Positions 43,777 to 53,259 are shown, numbered from the stretch's first letter. The stretch is DNA of 64,000 nucleotides from Trebonia kvetii (GCF_007827045.1 NZ_RPFW01000001.1:186001-250000); one strand, 5' to 3'. Notes: generated from the sequence alone by a model not told the origin. Numbers and translations are program-made.

Positions 43777-43895
43777 CGCCAGCGAGTCTAGCGAGGCCGC
43801 AGGCCTGTGGTTCACCGATGCGGGCCACCCGCCCTGCCCGGCCGGCCGCCGGTGCCTCGGCTGGCCCGGCTGGCCCACTGGCCCGGCCGGCTCCG

Positions 43896-45059
43896 TCAGG
43901 TGAGCCAGTCGGCGGCGATGCGCTCGCCGAGCCTCTCGACCAGCGGTCCTGCGTCGGCGAAGCACCTGGCCATGTCTGGCTCGATCTCGGTCAGCGCGTA
44001 GGCGGCGGCGATCCCCGCGGCGCGCAGTTCGTCCCTGGTCAGCGCGCAGCGGCCCGCCACCGCGACCACCGGGATGCTCGGGTCGCGCGCGGCCACGGCG
44101 CGGGCCACGCCGGCCGGCGTCTTGCCGCGCAGCGTCTGGGCATCGAGCGAACCCTCGCCGGTGATCACCAGCCGTGCCCCGCGCAGCCGGGTGCCGAAAG
44201 ACACCAGGTCGAGAAGGTAATCGATGCCGGGACGCATCCGCGCACCGAGGAAAGCGAGCGCGGCGAAGCCGAGCCCGCCCGCCGCCCCGGCGCCTGGCGC
44301 GTCCCGGTATCCGCCTGCGGCGGCCTCCGCGACGTCGGCCCAGCGTTCCAGGGCGGCGTCGAGCAGTGGCACGTCGGCGGGCGACGCGCCCTTCTGCGGT
44401 CCGTAGACCGCGGCAGCGCCTGCCGGGCCGAGCAGCGGGTTGTCCACGTCCGAGGCAAGCACGAACTCGATGCCGTCCAGATCGCGCAACGCGGAGAGGT
44501 CAAGAGCCGCCAGGCGGCCGAGCGCGGCGCCGCCCGGCGGAAGCTCGTGGCCGGACGCGTCGGTGAGCCGGGCGCCCAGCGCCTGGAGCAGGCCGGCGCC
44601 GCCGTCTGTGGTGGCGCTTCCGCCCACGCCGAGCACGATCCTTCTCGCGCCCATTCCCGCGGCCCCCAGGATCAGCTCCCCCACGCCCCTGGTGGTCGCG
44701 GTCAGCGGAGCCAGGGTCCCTGGCGGGAGCAGTGCGAGCCCGTTGGCCGCCGCCGCCTCGACGACCGCGGTCTCGCCGCGGATCGCGAAGGACGCAAGCA
44801 CCGGCTCGCCGACGGGTCCCGTCACCTGCTCCTCGACCCGCTGGTACCCGGCGGCCACGGCCGCGTCAACCGTGCCGTCGCCGCCGTCCGCGACGGGCAC
44901 CCACACGGTCTCGCCGGCGAAGCCGCCGCGCTTGAGGCCCGCGGCGACCCGGGCGGCCACCTCCGCCCCGGTCAGGCTCCCCTTGAACTTGTCCGGGGCG
45001 ATCACGACATGACCACGGGTCTCTGCACCCGCTACCGGAGGGGTCTCAGGGACGGCCAT
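43896..45059 (-). CDS. glycerate kinase (GarK/GlxK family)
   Basis: A 387-residue glycerate 2-kinase-type enzyme. N-terminal VVIAPDKFKGSLTGAEVA, VPVADGGDGTVDA, VLGVGGSATTDGGAGLLQALG and ITGEGSLDAQTLRGKTPAGVA are all family hallmarks. It phosphorylates D-glycerate with ATP in glyoxylate/glycerate metabolism. It lies 120 bp upstream of murL on the same strand; the functional link is unclear. Upstream it faces an insertion sequence remnant. Confidence 0.95.
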   Translation of the reverse strand: MAVPETPPVAGAETRGHVVIAPDKFKGSLTGAEVAARVAAGLKRGGFAGETVWVPVADGGDGTVDAAVAAGYQRVEEQVTGPVGEPVLASFAIRGETAVVEAAAANGLALLPPGTLAPLTATTRGVGELILGAAGMGARRIVLGVGGSATTDGGAGLLQALGARLTDASGHELPPGGAALGRLAALDLSALRDLDGIEFVLASDVDNPLLGPAGAAAVYGPQKGASPADVPLLDAALERWADVAEAAAGGYRDAPGAGAAGGLGFAALAFLGARMRPGIDYLLDLVSFGTRLRGARLVITGEGSLDAQTLRGKTPAGVARAVAARDPSIPVVAVAGRCALTRDELRAAGIAAAYALTEIEPDMARCFADAGPLVERLGERIAADWLT

Positions 45060-45096
45060 AGGGCGAGCGTACTGGAGTGACTACGCCACCGCCCTT

Positions 45097-45136
45097 CCGG
45101 CCGCGCGGCCGGCTGGGCGGCCCGGCTTGGCCGGGC
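45097..45136. repeat. palindrome and hairpin upstream of glycerate kinase
   Basis: CCGGCCGCGCGGCCGG (45097-45112) is a perfect 16-bp palindrome, followed by GCCCGGC-TTG-GCCGGGC (45120-45136). Before the insertion these may have terminated transcription coming from the dipeptidase gene. Confidence 0.5.
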
Positions 45137-45164
45137 GCCCGGCGCACCCAGGAACGCGTCTTTG

Positions 45165-46373
45165 GGACTGCGTAACAATAACCCGTGGGTTTCCGGGTCT
45201 GGCATGCTGTGTTCCGTGGCTCCGAAGATGATCACGGTGGAGATGCTGGCGGCGAAGTTCGGGTCGATCTTGCCGCAGCTGGACGAGCGACAGCGGCGGC
45301 TGCTGCTGGGAGTCGAGGCGCGGGCGCTGGGGCACGGGGGGATCCGGATGGTGGCCCGGGCCGCCGGCGTCCGCGAGGCGACGGTGTCGCTGGGCGTCAG
45401 CGATCTGGAAGGCGAAGCGCTGCCCCCGGGGCGGGCCCGCCGTCCGGGCGGCGGGCGCAAGCGGTCCGCCGACCTGGACCCTGGCCTCGTCCCGGCGCTG
45501 CTGGCCCTGGTCGAGCCGGAAGAGCGCGGCGATCCCGCCTCGCCGCTGCGGTGGACGGTCAAGTCGACCCGCACCCTGGCGGCCGAGCTGTCCGCGCAGG
45601 GTCACAAGGTGTCGCCGGGCACGGTCGGAGACCTGCTGCGCGGGCAGGGGTTCAGCCTGCAGGGCAACGCCAAGGTCATCGAGGGAAGCTCGCACCCGGA
45701 CCGGGACGCCCAGTTCCGCTACATCAACGGCCAGGCCGCGGTGTTCCAGGCGGCCGGCGACCCGGTGGTCAGCGTGGACGCCAAGAAGAAGGAGCTGGTC
45801 GGGGAGTTCGGCAACGCCGGCCGCCAGTGGCGGCCCGCCGGCTCCCCGGCGCGGGTCCGCGACCACGACTTCGCCTCCGAGGGCGACGGCAAGGCGATCC
45901 CCTACGGCATATACGACCTTGCCGCGAACGCCGGCTGGGTCAGCGTCGGCACCGACCATGACACCGCCGCGTTCGCCGTGGAGACCATCCGCCGCTGGTG
46001 GAACACCCGCGGCCGGGCGGACTACCCCGCCGCCGGGCGGCTGCTGATCACCGCTGACGCCGGCGGCGCCAACGGCTACCGGTCGCGGGCCTGGAAGACG
46101 GGCCTGGCCGCCCTCGCCCTGGAAACGGGCCTGGAGATCACCGTCTGCCACTTCCCGCCCGGCACCTCCAAGTGGAACAAGATCGAGCACCGCCTGTTCT
46201 CCTGCATCACCATGAACTGGCGCGGCCGGCCCCTGACCAGCCACGAAGTCGTAGTCGAGTCCATCGCCGCCACCACCACCCGCACCGGGCTGACCGTCCA
46301 CGCCGAGCTCGACCCCGGCAGCTACCCCACCGGGGTCAAGGTCAGCGACGCCGAGATGGACGCCCTCCCCCTA
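45165..46373 (+). mobile_element. ISAzo13-like insertion sequence, right end missing
   Basis: The element covers the transposase and a plausible left end near GGGACTGCGTAACAATAA (45165-45182). No matching inverted repeat is found on the right, because the transposase frame runs directly into the 3' end of the dipeptidase gene at about 46370. It is therefore a truncated copy, probably immobile. Boundaries are estimates. Confidence 0.6.
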
Positions 46374-46454
46374 ATGGGAGTTGGCGGCGGACTCGGCGCC
46401 GCGGAGGGCGCGCAGGATGTTGCCGCCGGCCAGGGCCTGCAGGTCGGCTTCTGA
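45204..46454 (+). CDS. ISAzo13-family transposase, C-terminally truncated and fused to foreign sequence
   Basis: The frame gives 416 residues from the ATG at 45204 (ATG at 45228, MITVEMLAAKFG, is the more usual family start). Family features: DERQRRLLLGVEARALGHGG, DPVVSVDAKKKELVGEF, LLITADAGGANGYRSRAWK and CHFPPGTSKWNKIEHRLF, giving a DDE-type acidic triad. It is colinear with ISAzo13 transposases up to EMDALPL. The usual C-terminal segment (a His/Trp-rich motif) is absent and replaced by 26 residues read from the antisense of the dipeptidase gene. Probably inactive. Confidence 0.82.
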   Translation: MLCSVAPKMITVEMLAAKFGSILPQLDERQRRLLLGVEARALGHGGIRMVARAAGVREATVSLGVSDLEGEALPPGRARRPGGGRKRSADLDPGLVPALLALVEPEERGDPASPLRWTVKSTRTLAAELSAQGHKVSPGTVGDLLRGQGFSLQGNAKVIEGSSHPDRDAQFRYINGQAAVFQAAGDPVVSVDAKKKELVGEFGNAGRQWRPAGSPARVRDHDFASEGDGKAIPYGIYDLAANAGWVSVGTDHDTAAFAVETIRRWWNTRGRADYPAAGRLLITADAGGANGYRSRAWKTGLAALALETGLEITVCHFPPGTSKWNKIEHRLFSCITMNWRGRPLTSHEVVVESIAATTTRTGLTVHAELDPGSYPTGVKVSDAEMDALPLMGVGGGLGAAEGAQDVAAGQGLQVGF

Positions 46455-47528
46455 CCAGCGGCGGTCGCGCAGCTCGGCGAACAGGGCGGGGTACCTGGAG
46501 ACGTCGTGCAGGCCCTCGGGGAGGATCGGGGTGCCGTCGAAGTCGGCGCCGATGCCCACGTTGGCGACACCAGCCACCTCGCGGACATGCTCGATGTGGT
46601 CCGCCACCTGGGCGATGGTCGCGGGCGGCAGCGGGTTGTCCTTCTCCCAGTCCGGCAGGATGCCGAAGACCTGCGACGGGTTGTCCGGGTCGAGGCCGCG
46701 GCTCCCCGCGCAGGCGCGCATGCCGTTGAACCAGTCGGTGCAGGCCTGGGAGACGAAGAACGGGACGAAGGCGACCATGCAGACGCCGCCGTTGCCCGCG
46801 AGCCTGGCCAGAACCTCGTCTGGCACGTTGCGCGGGTTCTCGGTGATTGCCCTGGCGCTCGAGTGGGAGAAGATCACCGGGGCCGTGGCGATGTCCAGCG
46901 CCTGGTTCATCGTGGTGACGGCCACGTGCGACAGGTCGACGAGCATGCCGAGGCGCTGCATCTCGGTCACCACCTCCCGGCCGAAGGCCGAGAGTCCGCC
47001 GCAGTCGGGCTCATCGGTCGCCGAGTCGGCCCAGCCGACGTTGTCGTTGTGGGTCAGCGTCATGTAACGGACGCCGAGGGCGTACAGGGAGCGGAGCACG
47101 CCGAGCGAGCTGTTGATGGAGTGGCCGCCCTCGGCGCCGAGCAGCGAGGCGATCTTGCCCGCCTGGAAGGCCGCGTCCACGTCGTCGGCGGTGAGCGCGA
47201 GCTGGAAGCGGTTCGGGTAGGCGGCGATCATCCGGTGCACCAGGTCGACCTGCTCGAACACCGCGGTTACCGCGGTGTCGCCGGCCAGCGAGGACGGGAC
47301 GTAGACCGACCAGAACTGGCCGGCGACACCGCCCTCCACCAGGCGCGGTATGTCGGTGTGGGTGTTCGCCACCCGACCGGTCAGGCCCGCGGCGGCGGGG
47401 TCAAGCGCGAACTTCTCCCTGATCTCCCACGGCAGGTCATTGTGGCCGTCGATCAGCGGGAAGCGGCTGAGCATCGCGCGGGTCAGGGACAGGGAGAGGG
47501 CAGCGCCATCAGCAGTAACCACGGGCAT
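46371..47528 (-). CDS. membrane-dipeptidase-type metallopeptidase (M19)
   Basis: A 385-residue zinc dipeptidase. Metal motif DGHND at about 27-31, bridging Glu in LLGAEGGHS, His residues in VDLSHV and FSHSSAR, and Asp in GIGADFDG. Related to renal dipeptidase and hydrolyses dipeptides. The ATG at 47528 is the likely start (another Met precedes LSRFPLIDGHND). Its TAG stop spans the junction with the truncated insertion sequence, so the C-terminus (ESAANSH) may be slightly altered, but the family core is complete. An MFS exporter gene lies 28 bp upstream. Confidence 0.9.
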   Translation of the reverse strand: MPVVTADGAALSLSLTRAMLSRFPLIDGHNDLPWEIREKFALDPAAAGLTGRVANTHTDIPRLVEGGVAGQFWSVYVPSSLAGDTAVTAVFEQVDLVHRMIAAYPNRFQLALTADDVDAAFQAGKIASLLGAEGGHSINSSLGVLRSLYALGVRYMTLTHNDNVGWADSATDEPDCGGLSAFGREVVTEMQRLGMLVDLSHVAVTTMNQALDIATAPVIFSHSSARAITENPRNVPDEVLARLAGNGGVCMVAFVPFFVSQACTDWFNGMRACAGSRGLDPDNPSQVFGILPDWEKDNPLPPATIAQVADHIEHVREVAGVANVGIGADFDGTPILPEGLHDVSRYPALFAELRDRRWSEADLQALAGGNILRALRGAESAANSH

Positions 47529-47556
47529 TAGGTTACACAGGCGCCATGTGCCCTGG

Positions 47557-48993
47557 TCAGGCAGCTTCTGGGAGGACCGGAGGCGTCGCCGTCGTCGTCT
47601 TGCCCGCCATCGTCGGTGCGGCCGCCGCGTCGTCGACGAAGAAGCAGAACACCAGGCCAACGGCCATCAGGGCGGCAGCGGTGAGGAACGCGAGCCGGTA
47701 GCCGGCAAGGTCGGCCGCGCCCGCTTCGGTCGCGGCGACCACCGTGCCGAGCAGGGCGACGCCGGCCGCCGCGCCCGCCTGCCTGAAGGTGTTGACCAAG
47801 GTGGAGGCGTGCCCGGTCTCCGCCGCGGTGATCGTGGCCATGTTGGCGGCCTGCGAGGGGGATATCGCGAAGCCGAACGAGAAGCCGGTGCAGTACATCA
47901 GCAGCGGGATCAGCCAGTTGGCGTCAGACGGGCCGGCCAGGGCCATCAGGCCGATCGAGGCGATGGCGCCGCTCATGCCGGCGATCATCAGGCGGCGCGG
48001 ACCGGTCCGCTTGTACAGGCGGGTGGTGATCTGCACGCCGGTCATGCCGCCGAGCGCCTCGGTGAAGGTGGACAGGCCGGAGTGGACCGCGGAGAAGCCG
48101 AGGCCGTTCTGCAGGAAAAGCGGGACAAGGAACAGCGTGCCGAGGAAGCCGCCCGACGCCGCGGTGGCCTGGAGGCTGGTGATGCGGAACAGCCCGTCGC
48201 GGTACAGGCCCAGCCGCAACAACGGCTCGGCGGCTCGCCGCTCCACGACAAGGAAGACAGCGAGCAGAGCCAAGCCGGCCAGGCCGGTGGCGAGCACCAC
48301 GGCAGATCCCCAGCCGTCAGTCGCGCCGGTCGACAGCGCGTACATGAACAGCGGGAACCCGGCGCCCGCCAGCAGGAAGCCGGGCACGTCGAACCGGCCG
48401 GCCGGGTGCTCGGAGCCCGCGGGCAGGAAGAGCAAGCCGACCACGATGGCGGCGACGCCTACCGGCAGGTTGATGTAGAAGATCCAGCGCCAGGACAGGC
48501 CGTCCACCAGGGCGCCGCCGATCACCGGCCCGAGCGCCGGGGCGAGCAGCGTCGGCACGATCAGTATCTGGTTGGCCTTGATCCGCTCGGCCGGCGGGAA
48601 CGCCCTCGTGATCAGCGTCATACCGACGGGGACGAGCATTCCGCCGCCGAGGCCCTGCAGCGCGCGGAACGCGACGAGTTCCGGCAGCGACTGCGCCACT
48701 CCGCACAGCGCCGACGCCGCGGTGAACACGGTGATCGCGGCGAGCAGCACGTTCCTGCCGCCGAAGCGGTCGCCCACCCAGCCCGACGCGGGCATCGCCA
48801 CCGCCAGCGTCACCAGGTAGGCGGTGACGACGCCGCTCACCGAGCCGATCGGCACGGCGAAGTGCCTGCTCAGCGTAGGCAGCGCGACGTTGACCACGGT
48901 GCCGTCCATGATGTTCATGAACATCGCGGCCACGAACACCGCGCTGACAATGACCTTCTGGTTGACCTGGCGGACCGGGAGGGAAAACGTCAC
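47557..48993 (-). CDS. MFS drug exporter, DHA2 (EmrB/QacA) family
   Basis: A 478-residue transporter with about 14 hydrophobic helices. Motif A GWVGDRFGGRNVLL after helix 2, LDGTVVNVALP-like MDGTVVNVALPTL in helix 1, and motif C-like ILIVPTLLAPALGPVIGGAL identify a 14-helix proton-driven multidrug exporter. Start GTG at 48993 without a clear ribosome site. It lies immediately upstream of the dipeptidase on the same strand, so they may be co-transcribed. Confidence 0.92.
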   Translation of the reverse strand: MTFSLPVRQVNQKVIVSAVFVAAMFMNIMDGTVVNVALPTLSRHFAVPIGSVSGVVTAYLVTLAVAMPASGWVGDRFGGRNVLLAAITVFTAASALCGVAQSLPELVAFRALQGLGGGMLVPVGMTLITRAFPPAERIKANQILIVPTLLAPALGPVIGGALVDGLSWRWIFYINLPVGVAAIVVGLLFLPAGSEHPAGRFDVPGFLLAGAGFPLFMYALSTGATDGWGSAVVLATGLAGLALLAVFLVVERRAAEPLLRLGLYRDGLFRITSLQATAASGGFLGTLFLVPLFLQNGLGFSAVHSGLSTFTEALGGMTGVQITTRLYKRTGPRRLMIAGMSGAIASIGLMALAGPSDANWLIPLLMYCTGFSFGFAISPSQAANMATITAAETGHASTLVNTFRQAGAAAGVALLGTVVAATEAGAADLAGYRLAFLTAAALMAVGLVFCFFVDDAAAAPTMAGKTTTATPPVLPEAA

Positions 48994-49038
48994 GAACTAC
49001 TACAAGACCGCCGATGTCCCGCATCTTCCCGAGAAAGC

Positions 49039-49071
49039 GGCCCGCGACGCAGATCACGCGCGTCGCGGGCC
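49039..49071 (-). terminator. terminator hairpin after the FHA-ABC gene
   Basis: GGCCCGCGACGC / GCGTCGCGGGCC, a perfect 12-bp stem with a 9-nt loop, 45 bp beyond the FHA-ABC stop and before the MFS start. Confidence 0.7.
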
Positions 49072-49115
49072 TGTCCCGGTGCCGCCGCCGGCCCCGGGGG
49101 CTAGACCGCGGAGGG

Positions 49116-51572
49116 CTAGACCCCGGAGGGCGGGGTCGCTCCGGCGGGCGCCGAGCCGTGCTTGCGCCTGCGCGGGCCGATCGTGGCGAGCCGGAGGCGG
49201 GCGATGATCACCCAGATCACGCCGATCAGCAGCAGCACGACGATGTTGATGATCCACTGCTTGGCGCTTTGCGCCCACAGCGCGTCGGGCGGTGACGGCT
49301 GGAGCGGGTTCTGCGGGTTGATGACGTTCAGGTTGACCGTCCCGGCGAGCGCGCCCATGCCCCAGCGGGCCGGCGCGATCATGGAGACGAACGTCACCGG
49401 GGATTGCAGCGGGAACATGCCGCCGGACAGCGCCACCTGCACCATGGTGATGCCGACGAGGATGGGCATGGTCTGGTCGCTCTTGGTCACCAGCGTGGAG
49501 ACCGCGAGGCCGAGCAGCATGGACACCACGCAGAGCACGGCCATCGCGATGAAGATCTCGATGAGCGCCGGCCCCGGGATCACCACTCCGCTCGACGGCA
49601 TCTTCTGCCCCGCGAGGCCGACCATGACGATCAGCAGCACTTGCAGCACGCAGATCACGCTGAGCACCAGGATCTTGGAGAACAGGTAGGCGGTGGCCGA
49701 CAGGCCCGCCATCCGTTCCCGTTCGAAGATGTCGCGTTCCTTGATGAACTCGCGGATGGACAGGGCGGTCCCGGTGAGGACCGCCGACATCACCAGGATC
49801 ATCAGCAGCTGGAGAGCGTTGGTGTTGGGGTGGCGGGCGTCGCCGGTCAGGCCGAGCTTGTCGGGCATCGCGCGGATCAGCACGCCCAGCAGCACCGGCA
49901 TCAGCAGCGTGGTGTACAGGAAGGCGCGGTCCGCCCACATCACCTTGCGGTACCGGCGGGCCATGGTGGAGATCTGGCTGAGCAGCGGCTGCTGCTTCGG
50001 CGACGCTCCGGTGGGCGCCGGCCGTTCGGGTGTCCGCTGGCGCACCGAGATCGGGGTGGCGACGTACTTCACGAAGTCCGTCGAGCTCCGGTACTCGCCC
50101 GACCAGTCGCGGGCCGGCTCGTCGGCGAACCGCTGGAAGACGTCCGCCCAGTCGTCCTTGCCGAAGTACTTCAGCCCGTCGGCGGGCGGCCCGAAGTAGG
50201 CCATCTTGCCGCCGGGCTGGAGCACGATGATCCGGTCGCACATGTCGAGCAGCTTCGACTCCACGTCGTGCGTGATGACGACGACCGACTGGCCGGTGGC
50301 GCCGTGCGGGTCGGCCATCTTGCGCATCTGCAGGAACATCTCGCGCTTGAGGTGCGGGTCGAGCGGCGAGGTCGGCTCGTCGAGGAACAGCAGGGTCGGC
50401 CTGGTCAGCAGCTCGAGGCCGATGTTCACCCGCTTCTTCTGCCCGCCGGACAGCCGCTCGATCCTGGTGTTGGCGTGCGGCGTCATCGACAGCTCGTCGA
50501 GCACCTCGCCGACCCGCTGGTTCCGCTCGTCCTCGCCGGTGTCGGACGGGAAGCGCAGTTCGGCCGCGTAGCCGAGCGCCGTGCGCGCCGTGAGCTGGTC
50601 GTGGGTCACCGACTCCTGCGGCACCAGGCCGATGCGGTGCCGCAGCTCGTCGTAGTTGTCGTACAGGTCACGGAAGTCGTAGTAGACGCCGCCACTGTTC
50701 GCCGGACGCTTGCCGGTCAGCGCGTTCAGCAGCGTGGACTTGCCCGCGCCCGCCGGGCCGATGACCGCCAGCATGGAGCGCTCGGCGAGCGGGAAGGTGA
50801 TCCCGTCGAGCAGGACCTTCTGCTTGCCGCCGTCGCCCACCGTGACCCGCAGCTCGTGCGCCTCGAAGGTGGCACGACCGTCGTCGACGTACTCGATCAG
50901 CTCGCCGCCGGTCAGCCGGAACGTGGCGTGGCCGATCGCGATGATGTCGTTGTCGGACAGCTCCGCCTGGTTGACCCGGGCGCCGTTGACGAACGTGCCG
51001 TTGTGGCTGCCCAGGTCGATGATCTGGTATGTCCCGGTCGCCGACTTGCGCAGCTCCGCGTGCTGCTTGGACACGCCGAGGTCGGAGACAACGATGTCGT
51101 TGTCCGGCCGGCGGCCGATGTGCATCACCTTCGCCTGCAACTGCACGCGCGTCGTGGGGTCGCGGATGACGCCCGGCAGGAACGTGGTGTCGCCCTCGAC
51201 GGACTCCCGCGGCGGCAGCCGTGGCGGCTCCTGCGGGCGTTCAGGCGCGGCGAGCTCGAAACGGAGCACCGGGCCGTCCTCGGGGTGCCCGAAGTGGAGC
51301 ACGTAAGGGCCGTTGATCTCCAGGCGGCCGACCCGCTCCGCGCCGAGGAACGTGCCGTTGCGGCTGTTGCGGTCCTCAAGGACCCAGGTCGGCCCTTCCG
51401 CGCGCAGCACCGCGTGCTCCCACGACACCCGCGCGTCGATCAACGGGATGTCCGCCTGTTCGTCTCGCCCGATGCGGTATTCCTGCCCACTGTCCAGCCG
51501 GTGGGTGTTACGCACCGTGCGTACCAGTAGGGGAGGTGCGGCATGCGAACTTTGCGCCACTTGATTCCCCAC
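49116..51572 (-). CDS. FHA-domain ABC transporter (Rv1747-like)
   Basis: An 818-residue fusion. Two N-terminal FHA domains (YRIGRDEQADI..SRNGTFLG and HIGRRPDNDIVVSD..SHNGTFVNG) that bind phosphothreonine, an ABC ATPase (Walker A IGPAGAGKSTLL, signature LSGGQKKR, Walker B LLFLDEPTSPLDP) and an ABC2-type membrane domain with six helices. Serine/threonine kinases regulate such transporters in mycobacteria. The D-loop region reads TSPLD rather than the usual TSGLD. The GTG at 51572 has GGGAGG upstream and is preferred to the TTG at 51593. It is divergent from the DUF2993 genes. Confidence 0.93.
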   Translation of the reverse strand: MGNQVAQSSHAAPPLLVRTVRNTHRLDSGQEYRIGRDEQADIPLIDARVSWEHAVLRAEGPTWVLEDRNSRNGTFLGAERVGRLEINGPYVLHFGHPEDGPVLRFELAAPERPQEPPRLPPRESVEGDTTFLPGVIRDPTTRVQLQAKVMHIGRRPDNDIVVSDLGVSKQHAELRKSATGTYQIIDLGSHNGTFVNGARVNQAELSDNDIIAIGHATFRLTGGELIEYVDDGRATFEAHELRVTVGDGGKQKVLLDGITFPLAERSMLAVIGPAGAGKSTLLNALTGKRPANSGGVYYDFRDLYDNYDELRHRIGLVPQESVTHDQLTARTALGYAAELRFPSDTGEDERNQRVGEVLDELSMTPHANTRIERLSGGQKKRVNIGLELLTRPTLLFLDEPTSPLDPHLKREMFLQMRKMADPHGATGQSVVVITHDVESKLLDMCDRIIVLQPGGKMAYFGPPADGLKYFGKDDWADVFQRFADEPARDWSGEYRSSTDFVKYVATPISVRQRTPERPAPTGASPKQQPLLSQISTMARRYRKVMWADRAFLYTTLLMPVLLGVLIRAMPDKLGLTGDARHPNTNALQLLMILVMSAVLTGTALSIREFIKERDIFERERMAGLSATAYLFSKILVLSVICVLQVLLIVMVGLAGQKMPSSGVVIPGPALIEIFIAMAVLCVVSMLLGLAVSTLVTKSDQTMPILVGITMVQVALSGGMFPLQSPVTFVSMIAPARWGMGALAGTVNLNVINPQNPLQPSPPDALWAQSAKQWIINIVVLLLIGVIWVIIARLRLATIGPRRRKHGSAPAGATPPSGV

Positions 51573-51816
51573 CGACGAATTCCTCCCGCTCAATCCGCCT
51601 CATCGGCAGCTTTATGTTTCCGTCGCGCACCTGTAGCGTCCCGGTTATCAGGTGAAGACCGGACGCGCCCCGCCGCCACGAGCCTCGCTTCAGATGAGTC
51701 TAGGGCTCGCGCGTGAAATCCGGAATCTGGTGAACTATAACTACGACGAGACGATTTCTCGTTCTGCGTCGATATCTGTCGATACTTGAATTCGGCAGCG
51801 AACTTGGGGGCTAGCC

Positions 51817-53085
51817 ATGAGTACCGATCCGACCCAGCCGGCGCCGTCCTCGGACGACCCGCCCACGAAACCGGCTGCGCCGACGGTGCAGTCGCCCACG
51901 GCATCGTCGTGGGGGCAAGAGGCGGCGACGCAGGCCGCGCCGCAGTGGACGCCGCCACCACCGCCACCGCCGCCGCCCGCGAAGCCCTCCTTCACGCCCG
52001 CCGGCCCCGCGAAGCAGGACGCACCCGCCCAGCCTCAGCCCGCCCAGGCTCCGCCGGCCGACCAGCAGGCCGGGCCCGCCCAGCCCGCCGGCCCCGCCCA
52101 GCCCGCCGGCCCCGCACCGGGCGCCGGAGCCGGGCAGTGGCAGAACGCGCCGACGGCCCGGTGGACGCCGCAGGAGACACCGACCGAGCAGCGGCAGCCG
52201 CAGGACACGCCCCAGGCGGGCGCCGCGGCCCCGGCCGCCTGGCCGCCGCAGCCCCAGTCGCAGCCGCAGGACACGCCGCAGCAGCCGTGGGCGCCGCAGC
52301 AGCCGGGGCAGCAGTGGTCTCCACAGCAGCCCGGGCAGCAGTGGCCGCCGCAGCAGCAGCCTCCGCAGCAGCCGCCGCTGCGGTTCGGCAGGAACCGCAG
52401 GCGGCGCCGCGTGCGGCGCTCGTTCATGGCGGTGTTCACCATCATCGTGCTCGCGATTCTGCTCGTAATCGGCGACCGGGTCGCCAACGCGATCGCGGAG
52501 AACGAGATGGCCAGCCAATTCGTATCCAACGGCTTTCCCGTCAAGCCGAATGTGTCGATCGAGGGCTTCCCGTTCCTCACCCAGCTTGTCGCCAAGGACT
52601 TCAAGACGGTCAACATCTCGGCGGCCAACGTGCCCGCCGGCCCAGTGACGATCACCAGCGTCCACGCGACGATCAACGGGATGCACATCAGTTCCCTGTC
52701 AGGCAACGCGAGCGCCAAGGTCGATCACGTCACCGCGACGGCGTTCATCTCGTTCGGCGCGCTCGCGGCCGCGGGCGGTCTCGGCGACGGCAGCGGGATC
52801 ACCGTGTCGCAGGACGGGCCGAACACGCTGAAAATCACCGCGGGTGTCGGCGGCGTCTTCTCCGACACGGAGAAGGCCAAGATCGTCCAGACCGGGCCGC
52901 AGAGCATCAGCATCCAGGTGCTCAACACAGGAGGCGCGGTCGGGTCGTTGCTCAGCTCCTTCGGTTCGTTCTCGTTCACCCTGCCCAAGGGCGTGCCGGC
53001 CACCCTGCGGATCACCAGCGTCGTCGTCAACTCCCAGGGCCTCACGCTCTCGGCGGCCGCCTCCAACGCCACGTTCAGCAAGTAA
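51817..53085 (+). CDS. DUF2993 (LmeA-like) protein with long Pro/Gln-rich N-terminus
   Basis: A 422-residue protein. Residues 1-190 are a disordered Pro/Gln/Ala-rich cytoplasmic region (QPAGPAQPAGPA, QQPGQQW repeats), followed by a basic stretch, one membrane helix (SFMAVFTIIVLAILLVIGD) and a DUF2993 domain outside (NGFPVKPNVSIEGFPFLTQL, SVHATINGMHISSL). DUF2993 includes LmeA, which binds lipids in mycobacterial mannan elongation. Good start after GGGGGCTAGCC. A terminator hairpin lies at 53105. Paralog downstream. Confidence 0.85.
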   Translation: MSTDPTQPAPSSDDPPTKPAAPTVQSPTASSWGQEAATQAAPQWTPPPPPPPPPAKPSFTPAGPAKQDAPAQPQPAQAPPADQQAGPAQPAGPAQPAGPAPGAGAGQWQNAPTARWTPQETPTEQRQPQDTPQAGAAAPAAWPPQPQSQPQDTPQQPWAPQQPGQQWSPQQPGQQWPPQQQPPQQPPLRFGRNRRRRRVRRSFMAVFTIIVLAILLVIGDRVANAIAENEMASQFVSNGFPVKPNVSIEGFPFLTQLVAKDFKTVNISAANVPAGPVTITSVHATINGMHISSLSGNASAKVDHVTATAFISFGALAAAGGLGDGSGITVSQDGPNTLKITAGVGGVFSDTEKAKIVQTGPQSISIQVLNTGGAVGSLLSSFGSFSFTLPKGVPATLRITSVVVNSQGLTLSAAASNATFSK

Positions 53086-53104
53086 TCCCGCGCCGCGGAC
53101 TTGC

Positions 53105-53144
53105 AGGCCGGCCCCTCCGCCCCGTGCGGCGCGGGGGCCGGCCT
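53105..53144 (+). terminator. terminator hairpin between the DUF2993 genes
   Basis: AGGCCGGCCCC / GGGGCCGGCCT, perfect 11-bp stem with an 18-nt loop, followed by TTTG, 20 bp after the first DUF2993 stop. Confidence 0.75.
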
Positions 53145-53201
53145 TTGCGCGGTGCGGGTATAAACGATGACAAGGCATTCCGTGCCCGGGTCTGGCGGGC
53201 A

Positions 53202-53216
53202 CGGGGGTCGCCCCCG
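53202..53216. repeat. G-rich palindromic element, copy 5
   Basis: CGGGGGTCGCCCCCG followed by AAGACGG, located 44 bp upstream of the second DUF2993 start. Confidence 0.6.
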
Positions 53217-53259
53217 AAGACGGCACAGGCCGGAACACGAGTCGATGGGAGCCTCACGG

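Noticed and set aside
49404..51530. 708-codon plus-strand ORF opposite the FHA-ABC gene
   Set aside because: Antisense of a well-supported transporter; His/Arg/Val-rich shadow sequence.
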